DNA of 64,000 nt from Diphasiastrum complanatum (Eukaryota; Streptophyta; Lycopodiopsida; Lycopodiales; Lycopodiaceae). The stretch spans positions 8,671,472-8,735,471 of the forward strand of contig CM055107.1 in assembly GCA_029204225.1 (NCBI GenBank). The letters run 5' to 3'. Positions 10,780 through 21,936 of this stretch are shown here, piece after piece. Within the stretch, counting starts at the first letter, position 1; every line of letters begins with the position of its first letter. Position numbers and translations under genes: made by a program. Under the pieces are notes generated by a model that did not search any database, was not told the origin of the DNA, and saw only the letters and a list, made by a program, of their open reading frames with translations.

Positions 10780-11721
10780 CGATATCCTATTGTTTTCCGA
10801 CCTTGATCATAAAGGCTGCTTCATCTTCCTCTTGTTGTTGTATCAAAAAACTAGTTGAGGCTGAATTTGCTTGTTGTTGGAAGTGCTTCTTCTTCTCATT
10901 CTTGAATTTTAAAGTTCTGTAGTCCTTGATCTCAAGTCCAATTCTCTTGCAATATCTGCAGAAAAGCTTCTGCTTTGGTTGGAAAGATGAAGAGTTCGAA
11001 TTCGATCCTGAGTCTAAATTCAACCCAGAGCTAAAATTTGAGACTTAGTCAAAATTTGATCATGACTGCATATTGCTCTCTCTTTTTTGGATCTAAACTT
11101 CTGATTTTTGGAATACAGAGCATGAGGATCCGACTGTGTACCTAAGGAGGTTGCAGATCTTCTGGCCTCCTCTTGTTGAAGTAATAAAATCACTCTTGAA
11201 AGGGTGATCTTCTCTTGGATCGAAATTTCTAGGACCCAGTTCTCATAGGCCTCATGAAGACTCGATAATAGAGTTATAACAACATCAGTATCTTCAATGA
11301 TTGAGCCAGTTGCAGTCATCTGCTCCATAAAATTTTGAAAAGTGTTGATGTGGCTCGAAACATTTGTTGCTTCAGACATTCTCAAGGTGAAGAATTTTTT
11401 TCCTCAAATGCAGTTTGGAGGAGATGTCCTTGATATCGTAGAGTGTTGCTAGGATGTCCCATGCATCCTTAGTAGTCTTAACAACTCGTATGTGACTGAT
11501 TTGATTGTCTTTGATGTTGAGGTGATCATGACAAAAGCCTTGTCATCTTTCAGTCTCCATTTGGTGATAGTGGCTACATGACCTCCAAGTTTAACTTATG
11601 TGCCATCAACAATGTCCCACAGTTCCTTGGCTAGTAGTATGACCTTCATTTTGAATTTTCAAAGATGGTAGTTTCTTCTATTGAGTCTAGCGATTAGAGA
11701 AGAATTAAAAGACGAATCCAT
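10780..11721 (-). pseudogene. gag: Copia gag, degenerate
   Basis: The likely start is ATG at 11721 (MDSSFNSSLIARLN), followed by frameshifted gag landmarks. The frame 11385-11020 reads as the UBN2-type gag core (SHINTFQNFMEQM, LLSSLHEAYENWV, LSRVILLLQQEEARR). The frame 11023-10787 holds the zinc-knuckle region, CRYCKRIGLEIKDYRTLK, in which the expected His and last Cys of CX2CX4HX4C are lost (GL and DY). Several stops and frameshifts separate the pieces. Confidence 0.8.
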
Positions 11722-11846
11722 TCTGGTTGAGCAAGATCATCGGTAGAAACAATTCGAGATACTGTTGGCTATGCGCTTGCTAGGACGCGTCTTGATATAA
11801 ACAAGACTTGATAATCCGCAATAAAATGCAAATTACTGCACTGTCC

Positions 11847-11858
11847 GCTCTGATACCA
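11847..11858 (-). other. Primer binding site (initiator-Met tRNA)
   Basis: On the minus strand it reads TGGTATCAGAGC, directly beside the LTR. This is the usual complement of the 3' end of initiator methionine tRNA in Copia elements. Confidence 0.92.
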
Positions 11859-12470
11859 TGTCGAAAATCAAGAGGTTAGTCAGCGGAAGCTCGAATAGGT
11901 TCATGTAGGATCGGAAACACCACAATAAATAGTAGAATATTCAAATTGAATGATTCGGACAAATGCACAATGAAGCTACATAGTAGTAGGACCAAAAATT
12001 TGCACTCTGATTAATATCAAATAGTGAGTACAATGCTTGAAGCGATAACTTCAGCTTACAATCACTGAGAGTGATAACTCTGGTTGCAAAAACTCAAATA
12101 ATCAAAAGAAGTTTTCTAATGAAGATTCTAGGATTGACATCCTACAAAATATCTACAACTACCTTTTGTTGCAGGTATTACAACCGCCTCATTATAGTAA
12201 ATGCTTGTACAAAGTGGGCGGATTGTCAATGCAAAGTCGTTGGGTCGGATTTTAGATCATCGACAGTATCAAAATTTACAAGTATCAAAAAATGTACAAA
12301 GACTCAAAAAATACTGACTCAAAAAATATAAAACTTTTTGAATCGATCTGATATAGAAGAATTCTCGAAAAAATTTGATCCTAAATTTTTCGATCCTCTA
12401 CTCAATGAGCCCTAGTTTTTCAAGATGCCCATTAAGAAATGGATTTGAGACTGAGCATCAAATTCCAACA
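11859..12470 (-). repeat. 5' LTR of the Copia element
   Basis: Starts tgtcgaaaatcaagagg and ends gagcatcaaattccaaca. It abuts the PBS on one side and TSD ATTGG on the other. It has a short insertion relative to the other LTR near 12249. Confidence 0.92.
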
Positions 12471-12475
12471 ATTGG

Positions 12476-12650
12476 TAGGAAACATGCCATGTGTCATCTC
12501 CCTATTGCACCATATGATAGCACACGTGTGACCTGACATCCGAACACATGTCACGTGATCATTGCGTGGATAAGGCGACACATGGCAGAATCTCATAAAC
12601 TGATAGTTCGCACGTGCGACAAGACGTGTGTTCGCACGTGCGAACCGTTT
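12476..12650. promoter_or_regulatory. Upstream region of the H3-like gene: third CACGTG unit and two CACGTG-centred palindromes
   Basis: The segment 12476-12571 continues the tandem array seen at 7977-8141 (cacacgtgtgacctgac, acatgtcacgtgatcatt). Next comes gttcgcacgtgcga at 12606, then gttcgcacgtgcgaac at 12630-12645, a perfect 16-bp palindrome centred on CACGTG. The core is the classic G-box. That it regulates the gene at 12968 is inference from position, about 320 bp upstream of the ATG. Confidence 0.5.
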
Positions 12651-12967
12651 GATAAAAGTCCTCGACCCCGAGACACTTTTCTTCAAATTTTTTTTGCTCC
12701 ATCTTTCCACATATTGCTCGTGTGCGACGGTAGGTTATGTGCACTTCTATCTATTATAATTCATATGCACAAATTGGATATACTGTACCTCCACATATCA
12801 CTATGGTAGGACCCTCTTCTATCTGTGTTTTACTTGTTATACTCATTGCGCATAGAAGCGATATAACTTACTGTCCATACATATTGCTTCTCTACAACCA
12901 TCATTACACCCTTTTTCATCATATTTCATTTCTCATGCACAAGTCCAATAGCCCTCTGACTACCAGT

Positions 12968-14139
12968 ATGGATAGGAGAAAGCAGACAAAGAGAGATTTC
13001 TCTACTGATACTTCCTCAGAGCCTATTGTTGCCATTAATCCACCCAGACAAACTAGAAGGCGCAACTGTAGTAAGTGGCTATATGATATTCGCAAATACC
13101 AGAAATCCACCAAACTCCTAATTTCCAAAGCACCATTTTACCATGTTATCCGCCAGATTACCAAGGAAGATCTCGGTAGTATAGTTAGGTTTACACCCGG
13201 GGCACTTCAGTGCTTTCAAAAGGCTGCTAAGGATTATCAGAGCCTCTTTTTTGAGGACTCATTTTTGCTCGTCATACATGCCAAGCGAGTTACGATAATG
13301 CCTCAAGATTTTCAGCTACTATACAAGATGAGGGATAGATACTCAAAATTACATATGGGTGAGCCAGCTGCTCCCAGACCCGCCGATCCATTAGATAGGA
13401 CATACCTCCCTACCAAGAGGCCCATGAAACAGCCAACCCCCAAGAGAACCCCGAAGAAAGTAAGGAGGGTCGTTAATCCAGAGTCTCCTTTTGTAGATAA
13501 TATAGATACTGCTACATTTGATTTGGTTGTAAACATAACTACAACCATTTTGGATAATTCAGTTATTTTTGTAGATTCTTCTCATCCACCTCCTCCTCTT
13601 CCTTCTCATCCACCTCCTCCTCATGCAATTTTTTATACATATATAGATTTTGATGATTATCTTAAATTTGAGAGTGACATGTATGATGTTGTAGATAGAA
13701 TTGGAGTTCCATTTTGTTTTAGATTAGAGGAACTTGATTTCAGTATAAATTATAGGATTATTGATTGTTTGGATCTAAAAAATAAATGGGCTTTTATCAG
13801 TGATGCTGTGATAGAGTCTGGGGACACACTCTTGCAATTTGACATTGCAAGAGATTCATCGAGTGAAATTTTGGTGCTCAACAATTCTTTCCTTCAGGCA
13901 ATTAAGGAGAAGAATGACAATTTATCACAGTGTCTATTTAGTGGATATACACCAGTTACAAAATATCTGTTTAGTGGATGCACAACAGTTACAAAATATC
14001 TGTTGGTGTCTTATCACTGCAAGTAAGTCAATTTAAATGCTTTTTGTTATTTATAGCTTTATTATTGGCATTATTATTTGAGGTATTTCTCAGAATTGTA
14101 GCTAATGGACTCTCTATTTTATTTTGCAGTGAGCACTAG
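12968..14139 (+). CDS. Histone H3-like protein with a long C-terminal extension, two exons
   Basis: The model is exon 12968-14022, intron 14023-14129 (GTAAGT...TTTTGCAG) and exon 14130-14139, giving about 354 residues. The open frame extends upstream to 12737. I chose ATG 12968 because it starts MDRRKQTKR, like the H3 tail. Residues about 37-125 match the H3 histone fold: IRKYQKST (alpha N), LLISKAPF, VRFTPGALQ, FEDSFLLVIHAKR and KRVTIMPQDFQLL. Loop 1 (TKEDLGSIVRF) looks one residue longer than in canonical H3. The tail is about 10 residues shorter, keeps K4-Q5-T6 and has Asp at position 9. After the fold come a basic Pro/Lys segment (143-168), two Pro-rich runs (207-218) and about 130 acidic, unrecognised residues. 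H3 is normally 135-136 residues. It could be a divergent CENP-A-like variant, a transposon-borne H3 mimic or an expressed orphan. The fold call is firm; the function is unknown. Confidence 0.8.
13937..14002 (+). repeat. 33-bp in-frame tandem duplication at the end of the H3-like gene
   Basis: The units 13937-13969 and 13970-14002 differ at only a few bases and encode 11 residues each (LFSGYTPVTKY and LFSGCTTVTKY, offset within the frame). The duplication keeps the frame open, so it does not argue for decay. Confidence 0.9.
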
Positions 14140-14433
14140 AGTTTAAACTTGATCTCTATCAGGAGATCTATAGAGAATGTTATTAAACTTTTTTGTGTAA
14201 ATATTGACTCGGTCCTACCGATTGTATGTAAATATATTCCATCAGAGACTCCCATGCAATTGAATGAGAGATCATTAGTCTGGAGGTAAATTATGTCCTT
14301 CTCATCAACATTTTGAAATCAACAATCTACTGTGTTCTTATCATTGTGTGGTTTTCCATTATTGATGTCTTGTGTGCTGAAATTTTTGTAGTCACCCTAG
14401 CAAAATGATTCATTCAGTTGTGGGTGGTACACT

Positions 14434-15957
14434 TTGTACAATGCAAAGTTGCTTTTTGAGCAAGATGTTGATATTTCAAAGGTAATTTATTTTGTTTATT
14501 ATTGGTTTTGGAATCGTGATTCATTTTTCTATTCGAAATGCTTCTTTTGTAGAAAGAAGGGGCATTATGCGTCTGAATGCTACAAGAGAATAAGAGCACA
14601 AGTGGAGAAGGACAAACAAGGAAACCTTGCAAAGGAGGAGGAGGAGGATGAAGTAGATGTATTCTTGATGGCATCTACATCCTCACCAACAAGCAATAGC
14701 AATTCAAGAGACAATTGGTGGATCGACAATGGGGCTAGCTCCCACATGTCTTGTGAAAAGGACTTTTTCTCAACCTTACACTCATTCAATGATGCTAAAA
14801 AGTTTGTCTTTACTGCAAATGATGAAGAGTGTAGGATAGATGGTGTTGGCACCATCTCTTTGTGTCTAGAATCCTCAAAATGCATGGATCTAGAAAATGT
14901 CCTTTATGTACCATCAATAACCAAGAATATGCTTAGTGTTGGTCTACTCTTAGAAAGTGGTTTGGATGTCCACTTTAAGCATGGGGTTTGCTTCATCTTG
15001 AAGAATGATGTTTGCATTGCAAAGGGATTTAAACATGGAAGATTGTTTAAGTTGGAAGCTAGTGTTGCTTTTGAAAGAATGAGCTTGGCAAAGGAGGAGA
15101 TCACTCAAGAGGAGATCTTGGCAAAGTGTGATCTTGCTTGCATTGAGGAGGAGCATCAAAAGGAGGAAGATCTTGAGGAACAGCCTCAAAGCATGAGAGT
15201 TCCAAGGGAGTCATCAATGACAATGGCCCAGTCATCAAATTGCATGCAAATTGTCCATTCAAGTGTGCATCTTGCAAGGGTGGTGAGCATTGGAGAGTCT
15301 ACTATCTTTGAGTACTTTTTGGAAAGTAGTAGTAGACATGAGGTGACTTGTTTCTTACCTTTAAGATTCATGGTGTTTATTACTTTGTATGGCAAGACAA
15401 TGAAATGGGATGCTTTGAAATCTACATTTGTTGTTGATAAAGCAATTTCATTGGATAACTATTTTTGTAATAGTTTGAATAGAGTCATAAAAGATGAAAC
15501 ATCATTTGTATTGGAAATCTTTGGGTCCACATGCTTTGAGCATGATCATTCCAATGTAAGGACCAAAGATTATCCTATTTCAATGATAGGAATAATGGTA
15601 GTGTTTTTCTCTTCAAGTAGAGATTGTAGAATCTACTTGTTTTCCATCAAAGAAGTTGCCAATGGTGGAAATGTGATCTTTCAAGAGTGGAAGATTTGTA
15701 AACTTGAAGGAATAGCTTTGAACCAATACATTCATCAATTCATTGAAGGTTTGGAGTCAAGTCAAGTGGAGGAGAAAGCTCAAGACCCAAGGACTCCAAG
15801 AAGAACCTTGAGTATCAAGATGGAGCCATCAAGGCTCAATCATATGGATCAAGCAAGGCAAGTTGTCTTTGGCAACATTATTTATGCACTTAAAATTTTA
15901 ATTGATGTACACAAAATGCCTTGGAATCCATGGCTTGGCATGATGTATAGTTTTTGA
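14434..15957 (+). CDS. Copia-derived ORF: zinc knuckle, protease, pre-integrase, then an unrecognised C terminus
   Basis: The 507-codon frame is open. It has a CCHC knuckle (C36, C39, H44, C49; CFFCRKKGHYASEC), an acidic linker, the Copia protease motif WWIDNGASSH at about 95-104 (the usual Ser of DSGA is Asn) and the pre-integrase run LYVPSITKNMLSVG. After about residue 210 no integrase, reverse transcriptase or RNase H follows. The remaining 300 residues are unrecognised and rich in Ser, Glu and Phe. Gag upstream of the knuckle is missing, so the first 35 residues may not be native. A PPT-like run and LTR-like start lie at 16151-16163. The layout (Gag parts plus unknown C terminus, no pol) recalls the element at 47820-53391. 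It is probably a non-autonomous element truncated at its 5' side. Confidence 0.65.
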   Translation: MYNAKLLFEQDVDISKVIYFVYYWFWNRDSFFYSKCFFCRKKGHYASECYKRIRAQVEKDKQGNLAKEEEEDEVDVFLMASTSSPTSNSNSRDNWWIDNGASSHMSCEKDFFSTLHSFNDAKKFVFTANDEECRIDGVGTISLCLESSKCMDLENVLYVPSITKNMLSVGLLLESGLDVHFKHGVCFILKNDVCIAKGFKHGRLFKLEASVAFERMSLAKEEITQEEILAKCDLACIEEEHQKEEDLEEQPQSMRVPRESSMTMAQSSNCMQIVHSSVHLARVVSIGESTIFEYFLESSSRHEVTCFLPLRFMVFITLYGKTMKWDALKSTFVVDKAISLDNYFCNSLNRVIKDETSFVLEIFGSTCFEHDHSNVRTKDYPISMIGIMVVFFSSSRDCRIYLFSIKEVANGGNVIFQEWKICKLEGIALNQYIHQFIEGLESSQVEEKAQDPRTPRRTLSIKMEPSRLNHMDQARQVVFGNIIYALKILIDVHKMPWNPWLGMMYSF

Positions 15958-16739
15958 AGTGTGCTACATGTATATAGACACATTTATGGAACATCTTGTA
16001 AGGGATCCTCTAAGAGGTGGTGAAAGATCCTTCATGGACATCATTCTCTATTGGAGTCTCAAAAGTTCCTTGTCTGTAGCTGGACTTTTTAGACTCTTCT
16101 AAAAGCATTCATTCATCTAGCAAAAGAGTTGTAGATGGATCAAGCTAAATTTGAGGAGGAGTGTGAAGAATTGCCAAAAATTGGCAAATCTAGATTGATC
16201 AAAAACCATGTAGAATAGTGTAAATTGTGTACACAAGTGGGTCCCGCACATGTGAGGCCATAATGCCACATGGGAAACCCATCCTAATGTAGGTTAGGTC
16301 AAGTCAAGAGAGTTGGTCATGTCTATTTGGTGGTCATCCCTACTTTATAGGACCTACACCTAAGTTTAAGGTGAAAATTTGACCAACTAGCTACCTACCA
16401 AGCATAACTCTAGGATCTAGGCTAGGGTTTCATTTTAAGGGCAAGAAGGGTGAGTTAACTTCCTTATTACATGCTGGAAATCCACCTAACTTCAAGAAGG
16501 AAGTCGAATTTGCTATGTATTCCAAGCTCCCATAGTGAGAAGATAGAAAAAATTTGGAGCTCATTGGCAATCTCAAGCTAGTTCACTATGTACATTGAGT
16601 TTTTGTGATCCAAATGAAACCAAATCAATTTCTACTTGTTTCTCAGGTTGAAGGCCGTACTACAACCTGTAGTACACACGTGTGGGCTTGGATTTCAATG
16701 TTGATCAATGCTTTTGATTGTTAATGCTTGTTGTTTGTC
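15958..16739 (+). repeat. 3' end of that element: polypurine tract and LTR-like sequence
   Basis: At 16151-16161 the sequence ttgaggaggag is followed by tgtgaagaattgcc, a typical PPT-LTR junction. The sequence to about 16700 is non-coding and LTR-like. The far LTR boundary is not clear. An opposite-strand counterpart starting tgttaaaattggc lies at 17936 reading leftward. Confidence 0.5.
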
Positions 16740-17345
16740 AAATTGCCAATCTAGAAAATGTGTTGCCTATCATTTGAGAATGCCAAAATTTGATGCCTAA
16801 TGTGTAATTTTTTTTCTTATCACCCAACATGGCTCATCAAGTTATTAGACTCAACTAGCTTCAAATCTAGTATATTTTGTTGCACCAGTTATTGTTGACA
16901 TTTGATCCCCATCACATCAGATAGCTCAAATTTGCTATGTATCATTAAATATAGTTGTATTTTTGGCCTTTATCACTCGAGATTGTCTATTGAGTGATGA
17001 AACCAATAGAATAGTGACTTCAAGACATTGAAATAGCTTGAATTTGGTACCTATCACTCGGAATAGCTCAAAATCGATGCCTAACGTGTGATTTTGGTGC
17101 TGATCACTTGACATGGCTGATCAAGAAATTAGACTCAACTAGTTTTGAATCTAGTATATTAAGATTCATCGATTTTGACTCCTTATCGATGGGGTTTACC
17201 CCTATCACACGAAATAACTCAAATTTGATGTCCATCATCATATATAAGTCAATTTTGGACCTTATCGAATTAGCTTTAGGACATTTAAGTAGCTCAAATT
17301 TAAGTAGCTCAAGATAATTTCAAATTTGACTTCAATCACCCATGT
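16740..17345 (+). repeat. Satellite-like block, two diverged units of about 300 bp
   Basis: Recurrent phrases are 'ctatcac..agatagctcaaattt', 'catggctcatcaag', 'agactcaactag', 'tagtatatt' and 'tcactcgagattg'. The same wording makes up the array at 37030-39132 and, inverted, the block at 44560-44925. No coding potential is visible. Confidence 0.65.
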
Positions 17346-17939
17346 GACATTAGAGGAGTTCTAAATCCAAACTTTGTAAGGATTCTTTTTATAATTTTTC
17401 TCAATTTTTTCTTACACATGGACCAATCAAAACACTCAAATTTGAAATCTACATAACGTAACTTTTTGAGTCCACATTTTGATTCCACACTAAAAATGGC
17501 ATAACGTTTTTGTGGTAAGTCCAAATTTAACGGAGTTTAGTGCATTGGAAAGTGCTCAACAAGGGCTTTCCAATGATATGTTAGATGATATACTTCTAAG
17601 CTACGATTAAAAAGTTATGGCAAGTCAAAAGTATTAGTGTTATAATATTTTAATAATATAAACTACATCTTGCACGAATTCTTAAAGGGTCTTTTTGGAG
17701 CTCAAAGCTCCTCTAATGTGATCTTGGATTTCAAGGGTACTATTTCCGGGAAGATCTTAGACTTATGCAACATTCCACTCTCTCCAATGTGCACTCTTTT
17801 GTCCATCACTTTGTTTGACACTTAGGATGATGGTCCTATTGATATCCTACAAAGACGAGCTATATCTCATCGATAACTTATCCTATTTGTGCTAGATATA
17901 TATGTCACAGTCATAGTGCTTTTGCCAATTTTAACACTC
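17346..17939 (-). repeat. LTR-like sequence of a minus-strand Copia remnant
   Basis: On the minus strand a PPT-like run (agttttgaggag, 17948-17937) is followed by tgttaaaattggcaaaagc from 17936, an LTR-type start. The sequence leftward is non-coding, with a block (gtgctcaacaagggctttcc) of the type often seen in plant LTRs. The other end of this LTR is not resolved. Confidence 0.4.
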
Positions 17940-18500
17940 CTCAAAACTAACTTGATAAAAGCATGATGATAATTGACTCCTTCCAAATTTCATGTAGATG
18001 CTTGACCTTGAGGCATTCGCTTTCTTGATGTGCATGCTCCTCCTTGATGGAAATCCGAGACCTCCATGTCTCATGATGATCACTACAAACATGATCATAC
18101 AATGTGCACTTTCTATGATTATCAATATTACTTATGCTAGAAACATAAGTCCAAAAATCACCACAACTTGGCATGATTTTTCTAATATTGAAATCAAAAA
18201 GTATTTTCATCTCAGCAAGGCTACTTACTTATGGATCTAGTTGTTTATGGATCGAACTACTTGCTTATTGATCTTATTGAAAAACTCAAACATCTTACTT
18301 TTGGAATCCAAAAGCTCAATCCAAATGTATCTAGAGTAATTATCAATAAAAGATTCATACATTAATGCACTTCCATTAGATACTTGTGAAAAAGAGTGCA
18401 CATCACTATGAATGAGATCTAATGACTTAGAAGATCTAATAGAAGAGTTAGCAAATGGTTGCTTGCGAGCCTTTGAGAGGCTACATATAAAGACCCTCAA
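17940..18500 (-). pseudogene. Copia integrase N-terminal remnant
   Basis: The minus-strand frame 18500-18237 gives CSLSKARKQPFANSS, SLDLIHSDVHSF and SFIDNYSRYIWIELLDSKS, the pre-integrase to integrase-core junction of Copia, with the first catalytic Asp in HSDV and the second in FIDNYSR. The frame 18210-17947 continues without clear integrase motifs. The glutamate region and reverse transcriptase are missing, so this is a truncated, dead copy. Confidence 0.75.
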
Positions 18501-18886
18501 GGATTGCCCCTAAGATGAGGATAGGAGAACACAATAACAGAGACTATGGAGCCAAACCGCCTGTAGAATAGCATTTACTAGATAAATTAAATTCTCCACA
18601 AGTAAAATACTTATCTTGTGAGAATATCTGTGAAATCCATAGGTTCTCAATAATATTGGAGTAAAGAGGTTCAAAACACTGATCTGAATTCTGAATTCTT
18701 ACTCAATTAATAGACCAAGACTTAATTGTCACACTTAAGAATCATTATAATTCCTTATAATCCTTTGACAATATTTAAGTATCTATTTGTGATTCCTTAA
18801 TCATAAATATTTAGATTCGTATGATTTGTCAATCATAATTTTCTGGAATCCAAAGCCATAATCATTTACAGAATACCTTTCCACTA
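18501..18886. other. AT-rich DNA between a Copia remnant and a dispersed repeat
   Basis: No gene is seen. It may be an extension of the dispersed repeat that follows, but the copy near 58 kb does not match convincingly here. Confidence 0.35.
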
Positions 18887-20651
18887 AGAAAATACTGGAT
18901 TTAGAAATATTCTTCAAACATGATTTTTTAACTGAAGTGCAAGATTTCAAGTTTTTTTGATCACGGGTAATTAAAGACTAAACGCATACTAAAATGACAA
19001 TCATCTTCAACTGCAAAAAAAGCTCTAGATTACAATCTAGAATCAAATCTAGATACCCAAAGTCCTACTGAATATCAATTCAGATATTATTTTTGGATCC
19101 AATTGAGCTCTCTGGGATACAATCACTAAAGAACTGAGTCTATTCCTTAACTGAGGAATTTTCTATTCCAAGAATATTGTATATCCAATGCATATAATTT
19201 TAACTGATGAAACCAAATGATTCACTAATCATGCATCTTACAAACAATATAATTAACAAACCATCAGTTCTTGGTGAATTTCCCATCACACTAATCGTTT
19301 TACCAATTAACTTCATCTTGGAGTAATCAACTACTCAAGTTAATTGCAAATGATTTAGAAATCTCAAATGTCTAGGTGCAGATCTTAATTATACTAGCAT
19401 AACACCCCATTTAGATCCTTATCCAAATCATCTATTAGTTAACTCATAAATCTTCCATAGAAAGATCCGTTAACTCTGCAAGTATCTGTCAAAACAATAC
19501 TTGATCATATGTTCATGTTCATCGACTAGGTTAAGTGCACCAAATAGCTCTAGTAACCAAGAATACACAATAGATTCATACAAGATTAATCGTGCACATA
19601 TGTGAATAATCTCACTATGACCCAGTACATAAACACATTCTTATCTGGCAGATTCCTCCATAACCCACGTATGTTACTCACATATCTCACTGAGATCTTG
19701 TAACTCAGCTACAAAATATTTTCCATTTCTCATTAGTAAATAACATATCCATAAATCTCTGAGACGAATAAAATTCATTCTCAACAGTTTTCCAATCCAA
19801 TTTTCTCTAATAGCATAATTTCTTCCACTCAATCAACCCCTCACTGATTCTAGTATTAAAACTAAGATTAGGTTGATCAAATACAAAACTCTCGGACTTA
19901 AATTCTAATCAAACTTACTTCTATTTCAATCAAAATGGAATTAGTAACCTTTGACCTTTTATAGTACTACTTATAGATAATGATTCAAATATCAAACTTG
20001 TTCTAGTTCCAGATTGTCTACACAATCCCTAGAGAATTTCTCTTATTCAAAAAGTTTCAATTAGGTATCTTACTCTGAATGTATCCGAAATTACTTTCAA
20101 ATCAAATCTCATTTCTATACTACATCTGGTTCTCTTCCAAACATTATGCAACCCATAGATTCCCAAATAGAATTTTATTCCACCACTTCACCCCTCCTTT
20201 CAAAGGAATTATCAATTTCAATAAAAGTTAACTGGAAAGATGATATATGAAACTACCCAAATCCAAGAAAAGTCAGTAATAAGTGCATTCCAGAAAATGA
20301 TTCACTCTATTACACACATGACTTCCGCTTCAATTATTTTCAACCCAAGTGACAGAACTACCATTCCATCGAAAACCATTTATGCAAAAAGAGATATTCT
20401 AGGTTTAATAATTGAAACACTTAAACCATAGAATTTATCTGAATTCCAAGTCTATTCACATAAGTAGTAATTTATATGACATAATAGTCTTTTAGAAGAA
20501 TAACTTAATGCTGGAAAGAATCATATAAATCAGTCTGATGTCTTATATTCGAGAAATTACCAAGAAGTAAAGGATTAATTAAACGAGAAATAGATTTGAG
20601 GGCCTTTGATTTTGTAAATAATGCGATACCACATTGGGATCTAGATTAAAT
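18887..20651 (+). repeat. 1.77-kb dispersed repeat, copy 1
   Basis: This stretch matches 58013-59789 in the same orientation almost from end to end. Shared starts are ttccactaagaaaatactgg and ttccactaggaaaatactgg. Shared ends are at tttgtaaataatg and ctagattaaa. Many point differences and small indels separate the copies. No protein-coding frame is conserved between them. It is probably part of a long LTR or a non-coding transposon. Confidence 0.8.

Positions 20652-21936
<1,285 letters not shown>

Larger units (their letters stand above)
8142..12470 (-). mobile_element. Ty1/Copia LTR retrotransposon, both LTRs and TSD present, integrase deleted
   Basis: The element reads on the minus strand. 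LTRs are 8142-8750 and 11859-12470, each starting TG and ending CA on the plus strand. The target-site duplication ATTGG is perfect (8137-8141 and 12471-12475). PBS at 11847-11858 and PPT at 8751-8760 are in place. Order on the minus strand: gag, protease/pre-integrase, then a direct jump to mid reverse transcriptase and RNase H. The integrase core is absent and all frames carry stops or frameshifts. The LTRs differ visibly (roughly 85-88 percent identity by eye, including an indel), so the insertion is old. It split the shared upstream region of two divergent genes. Confidence 0.92.

Noticed and set aside
12737-12967. Upstream start of the H3-like ORF at 12737
   Set aside because: The extra 77 residues are hydrophobic, His/Tyr/Ile-rich and look like translated promoter DNA. 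ATG 12968 gives a tail resembling H3.
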